Positions 23,501-35,700 are shown, numbered from the stretch's first letter. The stretch is 64,000 bases of DNA from Lunularia cruciata (GCA_948567375.1 OX419756.1:35788333-35852332); one strand, 5' to 3'. A program made the numbers and translations. The notes: generated from the letters alone by a model not told the origin.

Positions 23501-24880
23501 CATCAAGGAAGTTCCCCCTGCGCAACTGTTACAAAGGAGAATTCCAAGGGCATCCACCAAATTGAATGTGACCGGCTCTGCTTTGATCAACTTCTTGACA
23601 TTAATGCAGCCCGCACTAGCTTTGACAGTAGACTCGGGAAAGTCGTCTTGGTATTAGATGCTCCGGGTGGTGTTGCGGGAGTGTCAAGGGACAATCAAGA
23701 CGAGTAGATCAAGAGCTGAGCTGATTAGAATTCTGCGTGCTGAGGTGTGTGAGTGAAGCAACCCCGAAGTCATATTGATGTTTGATAAAGTAGGTTCTAG
23801 GTGGTCTATTGGTGGGGTGGCAGTCGGCAAAACTCCACAGACTCCTCCTTTTTGGTCTGCGCATCAGGTAACTGCACACTTGCAGAGCCACCGACGAGCG
23901 GGAGACCGCTGCAGCCTGGCTAAGTAACAGGATCTTGTAACAATAAGATTTCGCTTTGGTCCGAATTTGAGGGCGATCCTCTGAGTTTCAAGCTTTCGGT
24001 GTTGGGAAACTACACCCAGAAGGTGCTATAATAACAAACATAAGCAAGTGGCGGCAAGAGAACATTGGGCTGACTCATAAAGTAGGAACCATAGCAAACA
24101 AAATCAGATAAGGGAGCGAACGATCCTCAGTTCTCAAGGAACTGGATATCACACTTGCCATAGGGGACGATGGCCGCCTAGACTTTCGACAAAAGAATAC
24201 CTGCCATACCGGAGCTCAACGAAGAGGATTAGAGCGAACAAGTGGCGATCTATGACACGTGCATTTACGACGACATCCGGTCGTAAGCCCTGGTGTGTTT
24301 TGGACAAGAGAAGCTGAAGGGGTGAGTTTTCAGAGAAATTGCAGAGAGGGAAGATTTCGAAGACAATAATAAACCTAGTACATGAGTTGGGAAGGAGCGC
24401 AATTCCGGCTGACCGTAAAGAAGACGTATTCAGGAATTTACAAGAGTAACTAAAAAGAAACCAGCAACCCCACAATTCTTTTAAGCTGACTACAGCCGCG
24501 ATCATCGGCGAGCATGCAAATTGCTCCATAGCAGGAATAAAAATTCCATATCTGATTTTCTTTCCTGAACAATGCTCTTAAGCCCTGCGTTTCCTCGTTG
24601 CGCTCTACTGACTGGGGTCTATGCATAGATCCACCCAAATCAGGTGTAATAATAGTAGAGAGAACTGAGCTATGGCCAACTCCTGGTAGACAGGAAGCTA
24701 CTACTATACCACAGCCGTTCTAAGTTTAGAAGCTGTGGACACAATTTGGTCCTGTTGGAAATGTGGACATTTTGTCAAACCGTTTGATCAGAATACGATC
24801 TTCGGTGAACGAATACTGGTACAGGGGGAGCATTTGGGAGTGGACTTTTGATGGAACTGGCTGGATGTGAAAGCCCAAGG
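20561..24880. other. Non-coding DNA, no supported gene
   Basis: About 20.6-22.8 kb is AT-rich. A 17-base aatgta-centred palindrome and a duplicated aaagttacaaacggacc / aaaagttacaaacagaccc lie near 22710-22800. The open stretches at 23435-23707 (+, 90 codons) and 24149-24529 (-, 126 codons) show no family motif or splice context. Confidence 0.4.
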
Positions 24881-24888
24881 TTGTTGTT

Positions 24889-24909
24889 GGGGGGGGGGGG
24901 GCGGGGTGG
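24889..24909 (+). repeat. G-run with G-quadruplex potential
   Basis: Thirteen consecutive G, then C, GGGG, T, GG. It lies about 2 kb upstream of the bHLH start codon, so a promoter-distal role is possible but unproven. Confidence 0.8.
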
Positions 24910-25472
24910 CGCTCGCATACAACACGAACCCGTAATGAGGGGGCTGGTTAAACTGTACACCACCAAACGAAGAAAACAAAAGAAGCCATCCTGATTGAGA
25001 AGGCGGGGCATAAAAACTACAGTGGCATCTATCTGGGCATCTTTTTACTCTTTTTCTCTGCTGGGCTAACATATGTTATACCGCACCAGTGCGGTGTAAG
25101 GAGAGTGCATTCATTTGAAATGAGTGAGAGAAAATTGTACAGATCCTTCACGTTCAGTCCGAACGTAAAACAGTAATAGGAGATGAAGTGAGAGTTGTCT
25201 GCCTCGGATGGAAGAAGTTGCGCAGGTGAGCTGAGGTAGAGAAATCTCTATCCGATTTGAGATGAACCGATTATACACACTCACTGATCATTGAGAAATC
25301 GAAGGGAAGCGAATACGACTTCTCCTGCAGAGAGAAGACGAATTTTAATTACTCACCACTGGCTGTCTGCTCTCGATGTTCCTGTGAGGAATTCTTCTGT
25401 GATTTTCTTCGTCTAAGCTTTCTTTCTTTGTTGCGGTAGATGAAGTTTTGGCTATTCAAGGGCCCACCGGGT

Positions 25473-25675
25473 GAGAGAGAGAGAGAGGGAGCATCTTTTT
25501 ACGTGCTAGAGGTTGTTACTGATATGATAGTAGAGATGGCCGGTAAGCCCACGTGGGCTAAGGCCTTCTGTCCACCATGCGCTCTGGTACTTAGAGGAGA
25601 TGGCGGGCCCCCCACGCAGTGAGAGTCTCCTGCTCGCCACCACTGCTCCTCCCTCCTTTACTTGAGAGAGAGAGA
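25473..25675 (+). repeat. GA microsatellites
   Basis: GA dinucleotide runs at about 25473-25487 and 25664-25675. GA/CT tracts are frequent around plant transcription starts and leaders; here they precede the bHLH gene. Confidence 0.7.
25546..25559. promoter_or_regulatory. 14-bp perfect G-box palindrome (agcccacgtgggct)
   Basis: The central CACGTG is the preferred site of bHLH factors with H-E-R basic regions. It lies 1.36 kb upstream of the bHLH start codon, in the promoter or 5' leader. Autoregulation is possible but is inference only. Confidence 0.5.
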
Positions 25676-26917
25676 CAGGCGGAGGACAGAACAGAAGTGT
25701 GTTGTTGTGCGCTGAGAAGAGAGTGAGAGAGAGACCCACCCGCACTCCACAGCAGCAGTAGAGAGTGACTGAGACAGTTACGAGGAGACCTCCCCCCCCA
25801 CGACTACCGCAACTACAGCAGCAGCTCAAGAGAAGGAAGGAAGGAAGAAGGATCTTTAAATCAACTTTCGTTTTATTAAAGTTTTGTTTTGAGGTTGCGA
25901 GTTGCGAGTTGCGAGTGAGGAACGTGCAGTACAGCTCTCTCCCTCTCTCGCTCTTACTGCCCGCTTTGGTTGCTTTGGTTGCTCTTCCACGGGAAGAGGA
26001 GGAGCAGGAGGTCAGCGAAGAGAGGCATTTCCAATCATCAGAACGAGTGACGAAGGACGGCAGCCTTTAGTAGAAAGGACCACACAGCAGCAGTTCTATC
26101 GAGTTGTCTGTTGTTTGTTATACAGTGTAAGACCTCGGAGGAGGAGGCAGGGAAGGTTTATTGATTTGTCAGATTTTGGGAATTTTGAGATCTCGTCTCC
26201 ACCTTTCGATGAGCTTTAGATACTGGTGAACTTCAGGAGTTTGCATTACCCAAGGAAGTACCAGCATTTGGAAACAACTCGGGTTTCAGCCTTCTAATTC
26301 GTGGGCTCAATTTCCGGAGCTTACTTCCACGGATTGTTATCCAGCCTTCTTGAGCTGGTAAGTAGTCAGTCACATCCACATCCATCTCAATTTGTAACAC
26401 TATGCACCATCTACACTAGATTTGTGGTACGTGTAGTTTGAATCGGAAGTGTTACACATATTATGACGTACATTGACAATAGTATCTCCTGCAAACGTGC
26501 AGACAGTTTGAACTTCTGAGTAGGGTTTCTTTTCTCCCTGCAATGCATATAATCTCCTCATATAATCTCCTCTTTCTCGAGCAATTGTGGCCATCTGTTG
26601 TTCGTTCAGGAACATGTGTTATGCACAGTTTTTCTTCTACTGTAGCTTCCCCTCTTACAATTTTCCTTCACTTTACTTCACTTATTCGACCGTTGAACTA
26701 TTCGTGAAGCACGAACTCCATTGCTGTCAATCATCTGAGCCTTGACGATTTTTCAGGTTGACCTAGCAGATGGCGATTTGATTTGAAGGACTTATCGGGA
26801 TATGGTTCAGAGTGAAATAGCCAATTTAATGCCACTTACCACCAGCTTCCCAGCTATCTTCTTCCTTCCTAGATTTCTGGAAGCCCAATCCTGAGACAAG
26901 ATTGGCAACGATACTTG
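25640..26917 (+). other. Putative bHLH 5' leader with one intron
   Basis: The transcription start is not determined; the left limit is a guess based on GA/CT-rich leader-like DNA. A good donor (gagctg/gtaagt) at 26358 and acceptor (tttttcag/gttgac) at 26756 define a 399-base leader intron. After the intron, exon 2 carries two upstream ATGs before the main ATG: a 3-codon ORF at 26770-26781 and a 30-codon ORF at 26802-26894. Open stretches at 25765-26070 and 25902-26219 could be long upstream ORFs if transcription starts that far upstream. Confidence 0.5.
26802..26894 (+). promoter_or_regulatory. 30-codon upstream ORF in bHLH leader
   Basis: Begins M-V-Q-S-E-I-A-N and ends E-A-Q-S, with a stop 23 bases before the main ATG. 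Its central part is hydrophobic and proline-containing (F-P-A-I-F-F-L-P). A uORF this close to the main start would be expected to reduce or regulate translation. Conservation cannot be tested here. Confidence 0.5.
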
Positions 26918-29351
26918 ATGGATGTTAGCGAGCGTTACTCAGCTTCTCTTGCGTCCCTACTTCCCAGTGTCACTGGCTCTCTGCCCCTTACATGCAGTCC
27001 AGGAGTGAATACAGGTTCGATCAACCAAGACTACAGATTGGCGCGCAGTGTGTCTGGTTCTCTGATTTCTAGTGCTAAACAACGCACAGACATGGAGAAG
27101 TCTATGCCTCTTGGCAAGGGTTGGAATTCTGTAGACCATGGCGATCTAGGCCTTACAGTCGATCCCTCCAAAGGTGGTTTCGCACTCCAGGGAGTCATTC
27201 TTCCATCTTCTCCTTCTATTACTCGTTTTACTTCAAACCCAGGGTTTGCAGAACGGGCTGCCAGATATTCAGCTTTTGGGAATGGACACTTCTCACAATC
27301 TTTACCTGCCAACGAGAATGGTGTCATGAGGTCCGCTTCGCAGCCATATGAGAGTGACACCAAGCTGGCAAAAATGTCTTCCCGAGGTGAGATCCCCACC
27401 GGAGCCATGTGTTCACCAGAGGTCTCAGATAGAAGTCAAGCAAATGTGCTTGATGGTTGCGTTGAAGGAGAGGATGGCAGGAGTAGGCTGTACCGCAGCA
27501 CTTCAGGAGCCTGCTCACCCGCTCAAACGGACGAAAGATGTAATGTGCCTGATATGGATAGAGCGGGACAAATTGGAAGCCCATCTGAATCTGCTGCCAC
27601 GAATGGCAGTAGAGGACAAGAAACCTCGAATGCCAAAGGTCCATCCGGAGTTACTCAGCTAAGTGGAAAAAAGAGAAAGTCTTCCGTGGATGAGGCTGTG
27701 AAAGACCCAACTTCTCCCAACATCAAAGAGCAGAAGGTACTAGTTATTCCAAGTTTTCACTTCGCGATAATCTAGTGGCTCATGATGTTGACAAGTAAAG
27801 TGGCAGTGCATTTACTTTCTTACTGCCTAGAAGTTACCGAGGATAGAAGGTCGGGGTTGACAATACGGGACTATAGAACTCATCGGTTTTTGTCCGCTTT
27901 GGTGTGGTCCAGAGTACAGGTGCTCAGTCAAAGCGCTCCAAGGGAGGTGATGATAAAGATGAACCAAAAACTAAAGCGGAACGAAGTGATAACTCAAGCT
28001 CAAGCTCTCAAGCAGCCAAGGATTCTAAACATGTGGATCACCCCAAGACGGATTACATCCATGTCAGAGCGAGGAGGGGTCAAGCCACAGATAGTCACAG
28101 TCTAGCTGAGAGAGTTCGTCGAGAAAAGATCAGTGAACGCATGAAGTTCCTGCAAGATCTTGTACCCGGGTGCAGCAAGGTAACCGGGAAGGCGGTGATG
28201 CTGGATGAAATAATCAACTACGTTCAGTCAATTCAACGGCAAGTTGAGGTAATGCCACTTAATTGTAGCCCTTCCCTGTTTGTCTACTGAATGCCTTCCT
28301 CTGCAAGCCATCGCAATGTCTGCGAACGGACTTCAAGCCGATTTACTAGGTGTTAAACAATCATGTTAAAGTTTGCTTTCAGGGGTACTTATGCCTTATT
28401 ATCACTGTCCCGCAGTTCCTATCTATGAAATTGGCAGCGGTGACTCCCCGTCCTGAATTCAACATTGACAGTTTTCTCACCAAACAGGTAACCTTCTTGT
28501 TCACCAACACGTCTGTGTGTCGCAAGTGTTTGGATCTTTTTGATTCAGGGTCAATTATCTAACAGCTGTCAATCCAGTGTTTTCTATCTGCAATGTATAG
28601 ACATGCACAGAACCTCGGTTGACACTTGTACCTTCTCCATGCAGCTCCAGATGGGACAAAATTGTGGTCTCCCAAACATGGTTGAGCACCCTGAATCTAG
28701 TCTGCCATTTCTCCAGCTTCCACAACTTCATTCTCAGCAACCAGTACACATGCAGCAGGCTCTTACGAGTTCTCTAGAGAACCAGCAATCAGTAGAATCA
28801 ACAATAAGGAGAATGAACAGCGCTCCTGTGAGTCTGCATCGGGCATCAGTGGACATATTTGGGGATAGTTTATCTCAGGTTAGTTCATGACTGTCTTATT
28901 ACAGCAAGTTGGAGTTGTTTTATGTATCGAACTAATGAGATGCAGATAGTTAGACGCATGGTAGCGAGTATTTTGTTTTTGGTCCTAAGTGGGTTCTGGA
29001 TCCCACGTTCGGTGAACGGCTTCTACTCCCGTCTTTCATAGTTCTTACTTTGATCCTTATCTGGCAACTTCAGCTTACAGGACTCTGGGAAGGCGATCTC
29101 CAGAGTGTCGTCCAAATGGGATTTACCCAAGGCAGGCCAGCAATGGGAATTGGTGGATTCCAATGTAAGTGCTTTCCGTATCCACGTTGAACTTTTTACG
29201 AGCTCTTGTACAGTATTATGATTCAATATGACAAGACATGGTTCAACTGTCGCAACATTCCCACTGATGGTGGATAAATGTTTCTCATTGTTTGTATTCT
29301 GTACTCTGAACAGGCGACTTGCCACCTGGTCACATCAAGATCGAGTTATAA
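26918..29351 (+). CDS. bHLH transcription factor, subfamily XII (CIB/BEE/bHLH49-like)
   Basis: Coding exons 26918-27736, 27913-28248, 28416-28487, 28645-28878, 29074-29164 and 29314-29351 join in phase to 529 residues. All introns are GT-AG. The basic region ([10 protein letters not shown], residues 324-333, then H335, E339, R343) has the H-E-R triad that contacts E-box/G-box DNA. The helix-loop-helix runs to about residue 385 ([11 protein letters not shown]). F-L-S-M-K-L-A-A-V follows, as is typical for the group. An N-terminal F-A-E-R-A-A-R motif (110-116), a K-K-R-K basic patch (251-254), a W-E-G-D-L-Q motif near the end and an I-K-I-E-L terminus also fit the subfamily from memory. Nuclear, dimeric regulator. 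ATG 26918 is the first main-frame ATG after the uORFs. The exon 3 acceptor (27912) was chosen for phase; ag at 27919 is an out-of-phase alternative. Confidence 0.9.
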
Positions 29352-29570
29352 TACAACTAGTGCGGATTGCGATTCATCGGTGTTGGTAACTTGAGATCTC
29401 TCTTGCGAGTTTTCTTGAGGTCATTCACCACGTTTGTTTCTTCTATCAGTCATATAAATGCGTGAGTCCGTCCTTGAAGACAAGGTAGAAGTTGGGCATC
29501 ACAAGAATATGCGCTGTGGATCAAGAGTACTGTGGAGGAACCGAATTAGGACAAGGGATGCTACCATTGG

Positions 29571-29576
29571 AATAAA
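29571..29576 (+). terminator. Candidate poly(A) signal AATAAA for the bHLH gene
   Basis: Exact hexamer 220 bases after the stop codon. A second AATAAA at 30295-30300 would give a longer 3' UTR. Confidence 0.45.
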
Positions 29577-32500
29577 TGTGGGGCAACATGGATCTGAATC
29601 TCAACCGCCATTCCAAAGTGCTGTCGGAATGTGAATACTAACAGGGTCCCATGAATCAACGATGGAGTTATCTCAAAAACTGAGTAGCCAATTCGACAAT
29701 TCGACGTACAAGGGGCAGTTTTAGCATTTTTAGAAATTTAGTTCTTATCGTGTACAGTGATCTGAGTTAACGTTAGAAGCCCAGTAAGTGCTTGGATCGG
29801 TGATGGAATCATATGATCTACATTCATCTGAACTGGTCACTCGCTGACCTTGAATCCTAACCTTGAACATGCCTTCTTTTGGATTGGATGGAGGCGTACA
29901 CCACGAGATGTTTTCTCTTGATGGGTGTACCAAATTACAGAATCTCTGTGGAGTCGTCTTGTTGTTCACCTCTTCCATGTTTACCTCTCTTATTAATATA
30001 GTTCAGTCGTTTTGGGAAGTGTTTTAAGATTTTTAGAGTTCCTAGCGTTGAATTGGTTGCAGAGCCTAAGGGCCTCTCTCTCATCCCTTCTGTCAAAACC
30101 GAGCTTGACCATATGATGTGAGGTACCATATATCCTTCTGTTATCGTTGTGGGGCCAACTACAAGATTCCCAACAACAGTTACCTGTCCTCCACATGATC
30201 AACCGAAAATGCAACGTATTTAAGTATCGGACTGTTATGTGTGCCATGTACTCGTAACTAGAACAGACATGTGCTCTGTGCCTGGTCATGCTGGAATAAA
30301 ACACGAATCATTAAACAAACGTAAAGCTCGGACTCCATACTGATTCCAATTGAAGGCCTTTCCAGCAAGGCTTGTGGATCGAAATATTCTTTCCCTCACT
30401 TTGAACGCTTATTTCCAAGAAATTGGCCATCAAATTTACGAAAGAGAAGAAAGGACGTGAGCCTTTCGTAGGACAAGTTCTTTTTCTCCTTGGAGAAGAG
30501 GTTAAGGCCAGTTTCGGAATGTAGACGTCGTCCTCGGCCCTAACTCTCTGAACTGTAGAAACAAGAACGAAAAAGCGGCCGGATAGGCATGAAACTATCA
30601 AAAAATTAATGCGGTGTTCATCATCAAGGAAAGGATATGAATAACAAGTGCTTTCCACGCCCGCGTTTGTTCATGTTATCCACATGCCTGCTAAACTTGT
30701 GACTCTGGCCGTACACTTTATAATAAGTGGCCAAGACCAGGGACAAAAGAACAAGATGCAGTGGTTTCCAAGCCCCAGTAACAAGTGAGCTCGGTGATTC
30801 GGTGGAAAGTAATTTGTTTTGCTATGTCCTCTCCAGTAGTCAATGAGCAGCCTCAGGATGCCTTTCCCGACCGTTACGAGAAGAGAATGATAATCACGGA
30901 GAGTCTATAGAGGGTTTCACATTTTTAAGAGCACGGAATGGACCAAAGGAGAATGTTAGAACTCGTCTCCAAGTTGCCTCTTATATATACTACTTCGGAA
31001 TATACCTGGAAGTTGAAGTAAAACAACGAATTGAAAATAGCAGAAACTGCAGTTAGGTCAAGTGTGTGCTAAAAACAGAATTGTTCTGTATTTCCTAACC
31101 AGTCGTTCATATATTAAAGTGTGAAAAAATCTGCATTGAACTTGGAGTTTTTGGGGCTAGATATAATTCGAACAGGATGACACTCAATCACAGATCAGAC
31201 TTCAAAACCTGCAAATCAGATATCGATAACCTTCAAGTTATGTGGTACTAATCTTTGAGATCTTTGAAATGGAGAGACGAACATTCGCAATAGGGTTGGT
31301 GCAACCACCATCTAGGTGAGGTGAATGAAATAACTTTCAGTGAGATCGAGATATTGCTTTCTTGAGATATTTTCTCAGTACCATGTATCTCTTTTCCTCC
31401 AATATCCTTCACAGTGAAGAATCAAGATGCTATACAAAACCATAAGCAAAAGACTATTCACACAGTCCCTATTATATTCTGGAAGGAAGTATCCTTTAAG
31501 TTCCTTTTATTTCTACTTCAAACAAGATATATTTAAACACTAGAAAACCATTTGGTCTCCACTTTCTACCAGGACAGAGGAATGTCCATCGCTTTGTTCG
31601 AACTAGTCCAAAAAGCACATCTCTTGCCAGCAAATTATTCGTCATTGCTATGGCTGTTTTGGCATCTCTACTTTCTGTTTAGGTTGAGATGTTGTGGACC
31701 TTGAATACACTGGCGGAACCAAAAGATAGGCCTTGGATTGGCAGCGTTACTTCCAGAGTAACGCCACCAATCCAAGAAAACATATTGAAATTTAAAAAAA
31801 GGTGTATCAAAGCGAGCTACGATGGGGATGGACAACCACGCAGAATCAAAGGTAAATGTATCCAAACATCAGTCGCAATAAAGCGTCATTGTATTTCAGT
31901 GTACCTACGGTTTTCCTTAAAAGTGGCCCAAAGATAGGGGAAATCAATTGCAGTGTGAATGAAATGAAGCAATGAGTGCGAACAGACAAGTTCCGCTCTC
32001 GGGCGTTACACTCATCCAATTGGCCTCAGAATCTCGACGCAAGTCGCGAAATCATCGCTGTTTCTGCTGCGGCTGCAAGGATTGCGTGCGGTCACCTAAC
32101 TCTCCATCGGTTTCTGGCTAAAAGAATGTCACTCTTCTGCGCATGGCTGCTTCATCTCCTTCCGGCTGCCAGCTAATACTGTAATGGTGCCGAATGAGCT
32201 TCCTCATTTTATACGGTAGTGCATTCGGACATTTTGATCGTAACAATTGTGAAGGCGCGGTCTCATTCATGTTTATAGAATGCGTGAGGGGTAGATATGG
32301 GAAGGGAATTTTAGTGCACTCGAGCGCCAGAGAAGCATCATGGCAAAAGTATTGAGATAGAACAACTTTTGTTTCGCAGGAGAGGCAAGTGAAGTGCGAG
32401 TGGAGGAGACATGGATGATTTGTAAGAAAGGTGTAGTGCTGAGTTCTATGGACAGAGAGATGGAGAAAGCTTTCTCAGGGTGAAAGGCCACACTGCGGTG

Positions 32501-32760
32501 GTTTTGTGCAAACAACTGCTATCAAACAGTCACTGGTTAGAGAGTTCTGCAAACCGCGGGCCAGAAGAACATGGAAACAGCAATAACTACTGGTTTGTAT
32601 GTTTTGCGCTGTTCGAACTTCCGATCTCTCAGCTCTCAAGAAGGACAGACGATTTAGACTATGGGGCCTTCTCTGTCTGCCTCGGATTTTCCGCTTGTTT
32701 GATCAATCGAGGATGAAATTTTGGCTCGGAGTGACAAGTCGTTGATCCTTCGTTCTCGAG
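29577..32760. other. Intergenic region between the two genes
   Basis: Holds the bHLH 3' end and the transferase promoter and leader. No further gene is recognised. The 115-codon open stretch at 30311-30658 (-) has no known motif. A short hairpin lies at 31732-31776. Confidence 0.5.
31732..31776. repeat. 20-bp inverted repeat, 5-base loop
   Basis: Arms 31732-31751 and 31757-31776 pair with two mismatches. It lies about 1 kb upstream of the transferase start codon. Confidence 0.85.
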
Positions 32761-35700
32761 ATGCGCCGGTAAGGAAGCTTTAACACCTCTTACCACTTCT
32801 TCGGTCCAGAAAGTCGGTGTATAACTGCAGAGTTGTGCTATTCTCACGTTCATATTCTTCTCATTTCATTCACAATGAGTTTGAAACTAATTGTGGTGCA
32901 AATATATTATACTGTCATGAAGTCCGCTTTCTTAGCTGTTCGTTAGAGGGAGTCAATGATCGAAATATCATATGTCTGATATGCTTAAATTTAATTTGAA
33001 TTCGATCTAGTGGATAATTTTGATCTTTCTTCTGTTCCTACAACCAGCATGCCAGTTAAGTTTCAACTAAATCCAGTGAACAATCTGAGATTGTTAGCTT
33101 CTGTGTCGGCAATAAGTAAATCATAGAACTTAGTTTGAGACTTCTCTACAGGTTAGGAACTTCCGCCTTTCACAGCAAGTCGCCTGGAGAGTTGAGAGGG
33201 CAGGCAGGACCTCGAGAATGGAAGCTCATGACTGCAGGTTTCAAGTCAGTGACGGCCAGACGACTAGCTCCTTCGGTGATTTTGTTGCTGTGTATGACGT
33301 CTCTCATCTATCGGATGAAAGATCAATCGCGGAACGCCGCCTACCAGGTTCTTCTTACTCCCCTTTACTTTCGTCCACGAAATTTAGCAAGCTGAACTTT
33401 TGTTAATCTTGTTTTTTGCCGCTTTACACGTTACCATATGTAGATTAAGAACCGTCAGCTAGAAGCATTCCAGTCCGATGTTCTCTACACCTGCATTACG
33501 TTTCTATTGAATGGCAGATTTATGCTCCAGAATTTCAAGAAACACCAGGGTCTTCCAAGTTAAGGTTCTCATGCCGGCAGAAGGCTACCTGTACAAGTCT
33601 GATGTGAACTAGTCAAAGAGCTCTCTGCGATGAGTCCAACGCTCTTCAATCCACCGTCTTGCTACTCTACACGTCACTATTACACAAAATCAATCATGTC
33701 TTCATATTTGAATGAATAGAAGAGAAAGGAAGACTATTGAATATGTTTCCTGATCATGAGGACAAAGGCTGAAGACAGTCTCTTCACTTGTGACTTCTGA
33801 GTGCAGAATTTACCGCCCGATCTCCAGGCTAATCGGGATGTAATATTATCTTCCATCTTACATAAAACTGTGGATCAACGTCATCCACCGGTCCTAGAAG
33901 CGGAGGTATACGCTAACGCTGTAATTTCCAGCTAAGTGCGTAATTTCTCAGACAAGAAGTATCAGAGTTAATCCACTGGCGAAGGGTTTTCAGGTTCAAC
34001 CGAGTTCTTCACTGATTAACTAGCCTTCGTCGATTGGATCAGCCGTTCCTAGAACGGCTTCTGCTCTCATCTACCAATATCCTTCGTCGATTGGAATGCC
34101 CGCCGCCAAATGTTATTAAGCTCAAATACTAAGTTCTTCGAATTTGCCCAAGGATTTGAACTGTTAACAGCTTATTCATTAAAGACAGAATTCTAAGAGC
34201 TGTCAACGTAAAGAACAAGAGTTTTTCAAGGTCTCTTTAATCTCACTTCAAGCCACGATTTCAAACTTTTGTGTTGACGGATGGACACCTAGACATAGCG
34301 GATGACGTTTCTTCGTGGCTGTTAATCCTACCGGAGCTTCTATCAACTGCCGAATGTTGTCTCCATATTCATAATCCAATGTGCTTCTCGCCTCAAAAAT
34401 CTCGTAGCATGCATTAGGTGGCCTAATACGTAGAAATGGAGCAAAGTATGTGCCTATTATCTTTAACATCGGTGCAGACTCATCATTGTTGTCTCTCTGA
34501 TGGGAACTGGTTATGTTTCACTTTCGTAGATCTCCGTGCAGAATTTATGGGCCCATAGCCGTTCTACTGGTTGGCAGGCATCTTGCGCCACAAGATCTTC
34601 ATATTGGCGTAAGGATCGACGTTTTGCCCTACTATGCAAGTCTTTACTTTATATCTGACTAATTTGGTAGACATAAGTAGGAAAAACAACCATTGGTGAC
34701 TAACTGTGTCAAAGAAAAATGTATACTAGGGTGCGCTGAAGTATCCAAAGGCCTTGAGTAGGCTCTTAGCCCCAAGTGATGTACTTCGAGGATATAGATA
34801 CGGTGTGCTAGCAACAGAAATTGGTCATGAATTTAATATTCTGTCACAAGTTAACGAGTCGACTGTTTAGGAAAAACCTGATAGCCTACTTGATCAAGTG
34901 CAGTTCCACCCAGAGGAAGCAACGGATACTTGCTGGTTCGGTGCAATGGTGGACTGAATCAACAGCGTACTGCTGTAAGAATCTCTACCCTTTCTCTACT
35001 GTAGGTTTCTATCTGCCCACTGCCTTGACTTTGCACCTTGCACCAACCAACCTCGAGGGTGAGGTCCAGTATAACCGGTGAACCGTATGTCCATCTTCTT
35101 CCTGAAATAAATGGTAATCTCTGTAGGAAAGACTATTAACTGATGGTCTGTCATATAATCGTTGAAGCAAGTGCTGATACACTGAGTGGTTTTGACAGAT
35201 CTGCAATGCAGTTCTTGCTGCCCGTATTATGAACGCCACTTTGGTGTTGCCCCAGCTTGACACCAATTCCTTCTGGCATGATGAGAGGTTGTCGTCTTTC
35301 TCCTGAACTTTTGTTCATTTCTTACTGTTATTACAATATGTCTTAAACAGCTCAAGTAGGCAGCAAAGCCTTAAAGCCTCAAACTCTGCACGTTATTATC
35401 TTCGTACTTGAACAGTCTAAGAACACCTACTGGATCATGCGACTACGACTGAGATAACAATGGCGGCTCAGTCGCAGTCGCATGTTCCAGTAGGTGTTCT
35501 TAGTAGGATAATCTTCAAGTAGACTTTCAAGTAGCTTTACGCTCCTTCGTCGGACTTGAAGATTCTGTCCTAGGGTGTAACGTCTTAGTGTGTTGTCAAT
35601 ACCGCTCAAAGTGAACTCTGATGAATGAACTTTCACTGTCCAAGGCTCTTACTTCTCTTGAGATTAGTCTTTTCCATAATAGAACCTGAGAGCATCGTAC

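Noticed and set aside
23435..23707. 90-codon ORF (+) starting M-A-C-R-T-T-K
   Set aside because: No family resemblance; isolated and within the range expected by chance in moderately GC-rich DNA.
24149..24529. 126-codon ORF (-)
   Set aside because: No recognisable family, no splice signals tied to it and no adjacent coding exons in phase.
25765..26219. Two overlapping 100-codon open stretches upstream of the bHLH gene
   Set aside because: They are in low-complexity GA/CT-rich leader-like DNA, overlap each other in different frames and show no domain. At most they are upstream ORFs.
30311..30658. 115-codon ORF (-) between the two genes
   Set aside because: No motif recognised and it lies in the presumed spacer. 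Could be a real small gene but nothing supports it.
33801..33835. Possible extra OFUT exon starting after gtgcag near 33810 (N-L-P-P-D-L-Q)
   Set aside because: Similar start to the real exon at 34542, but not needed for phase and the peptide does not match the family as remembered.
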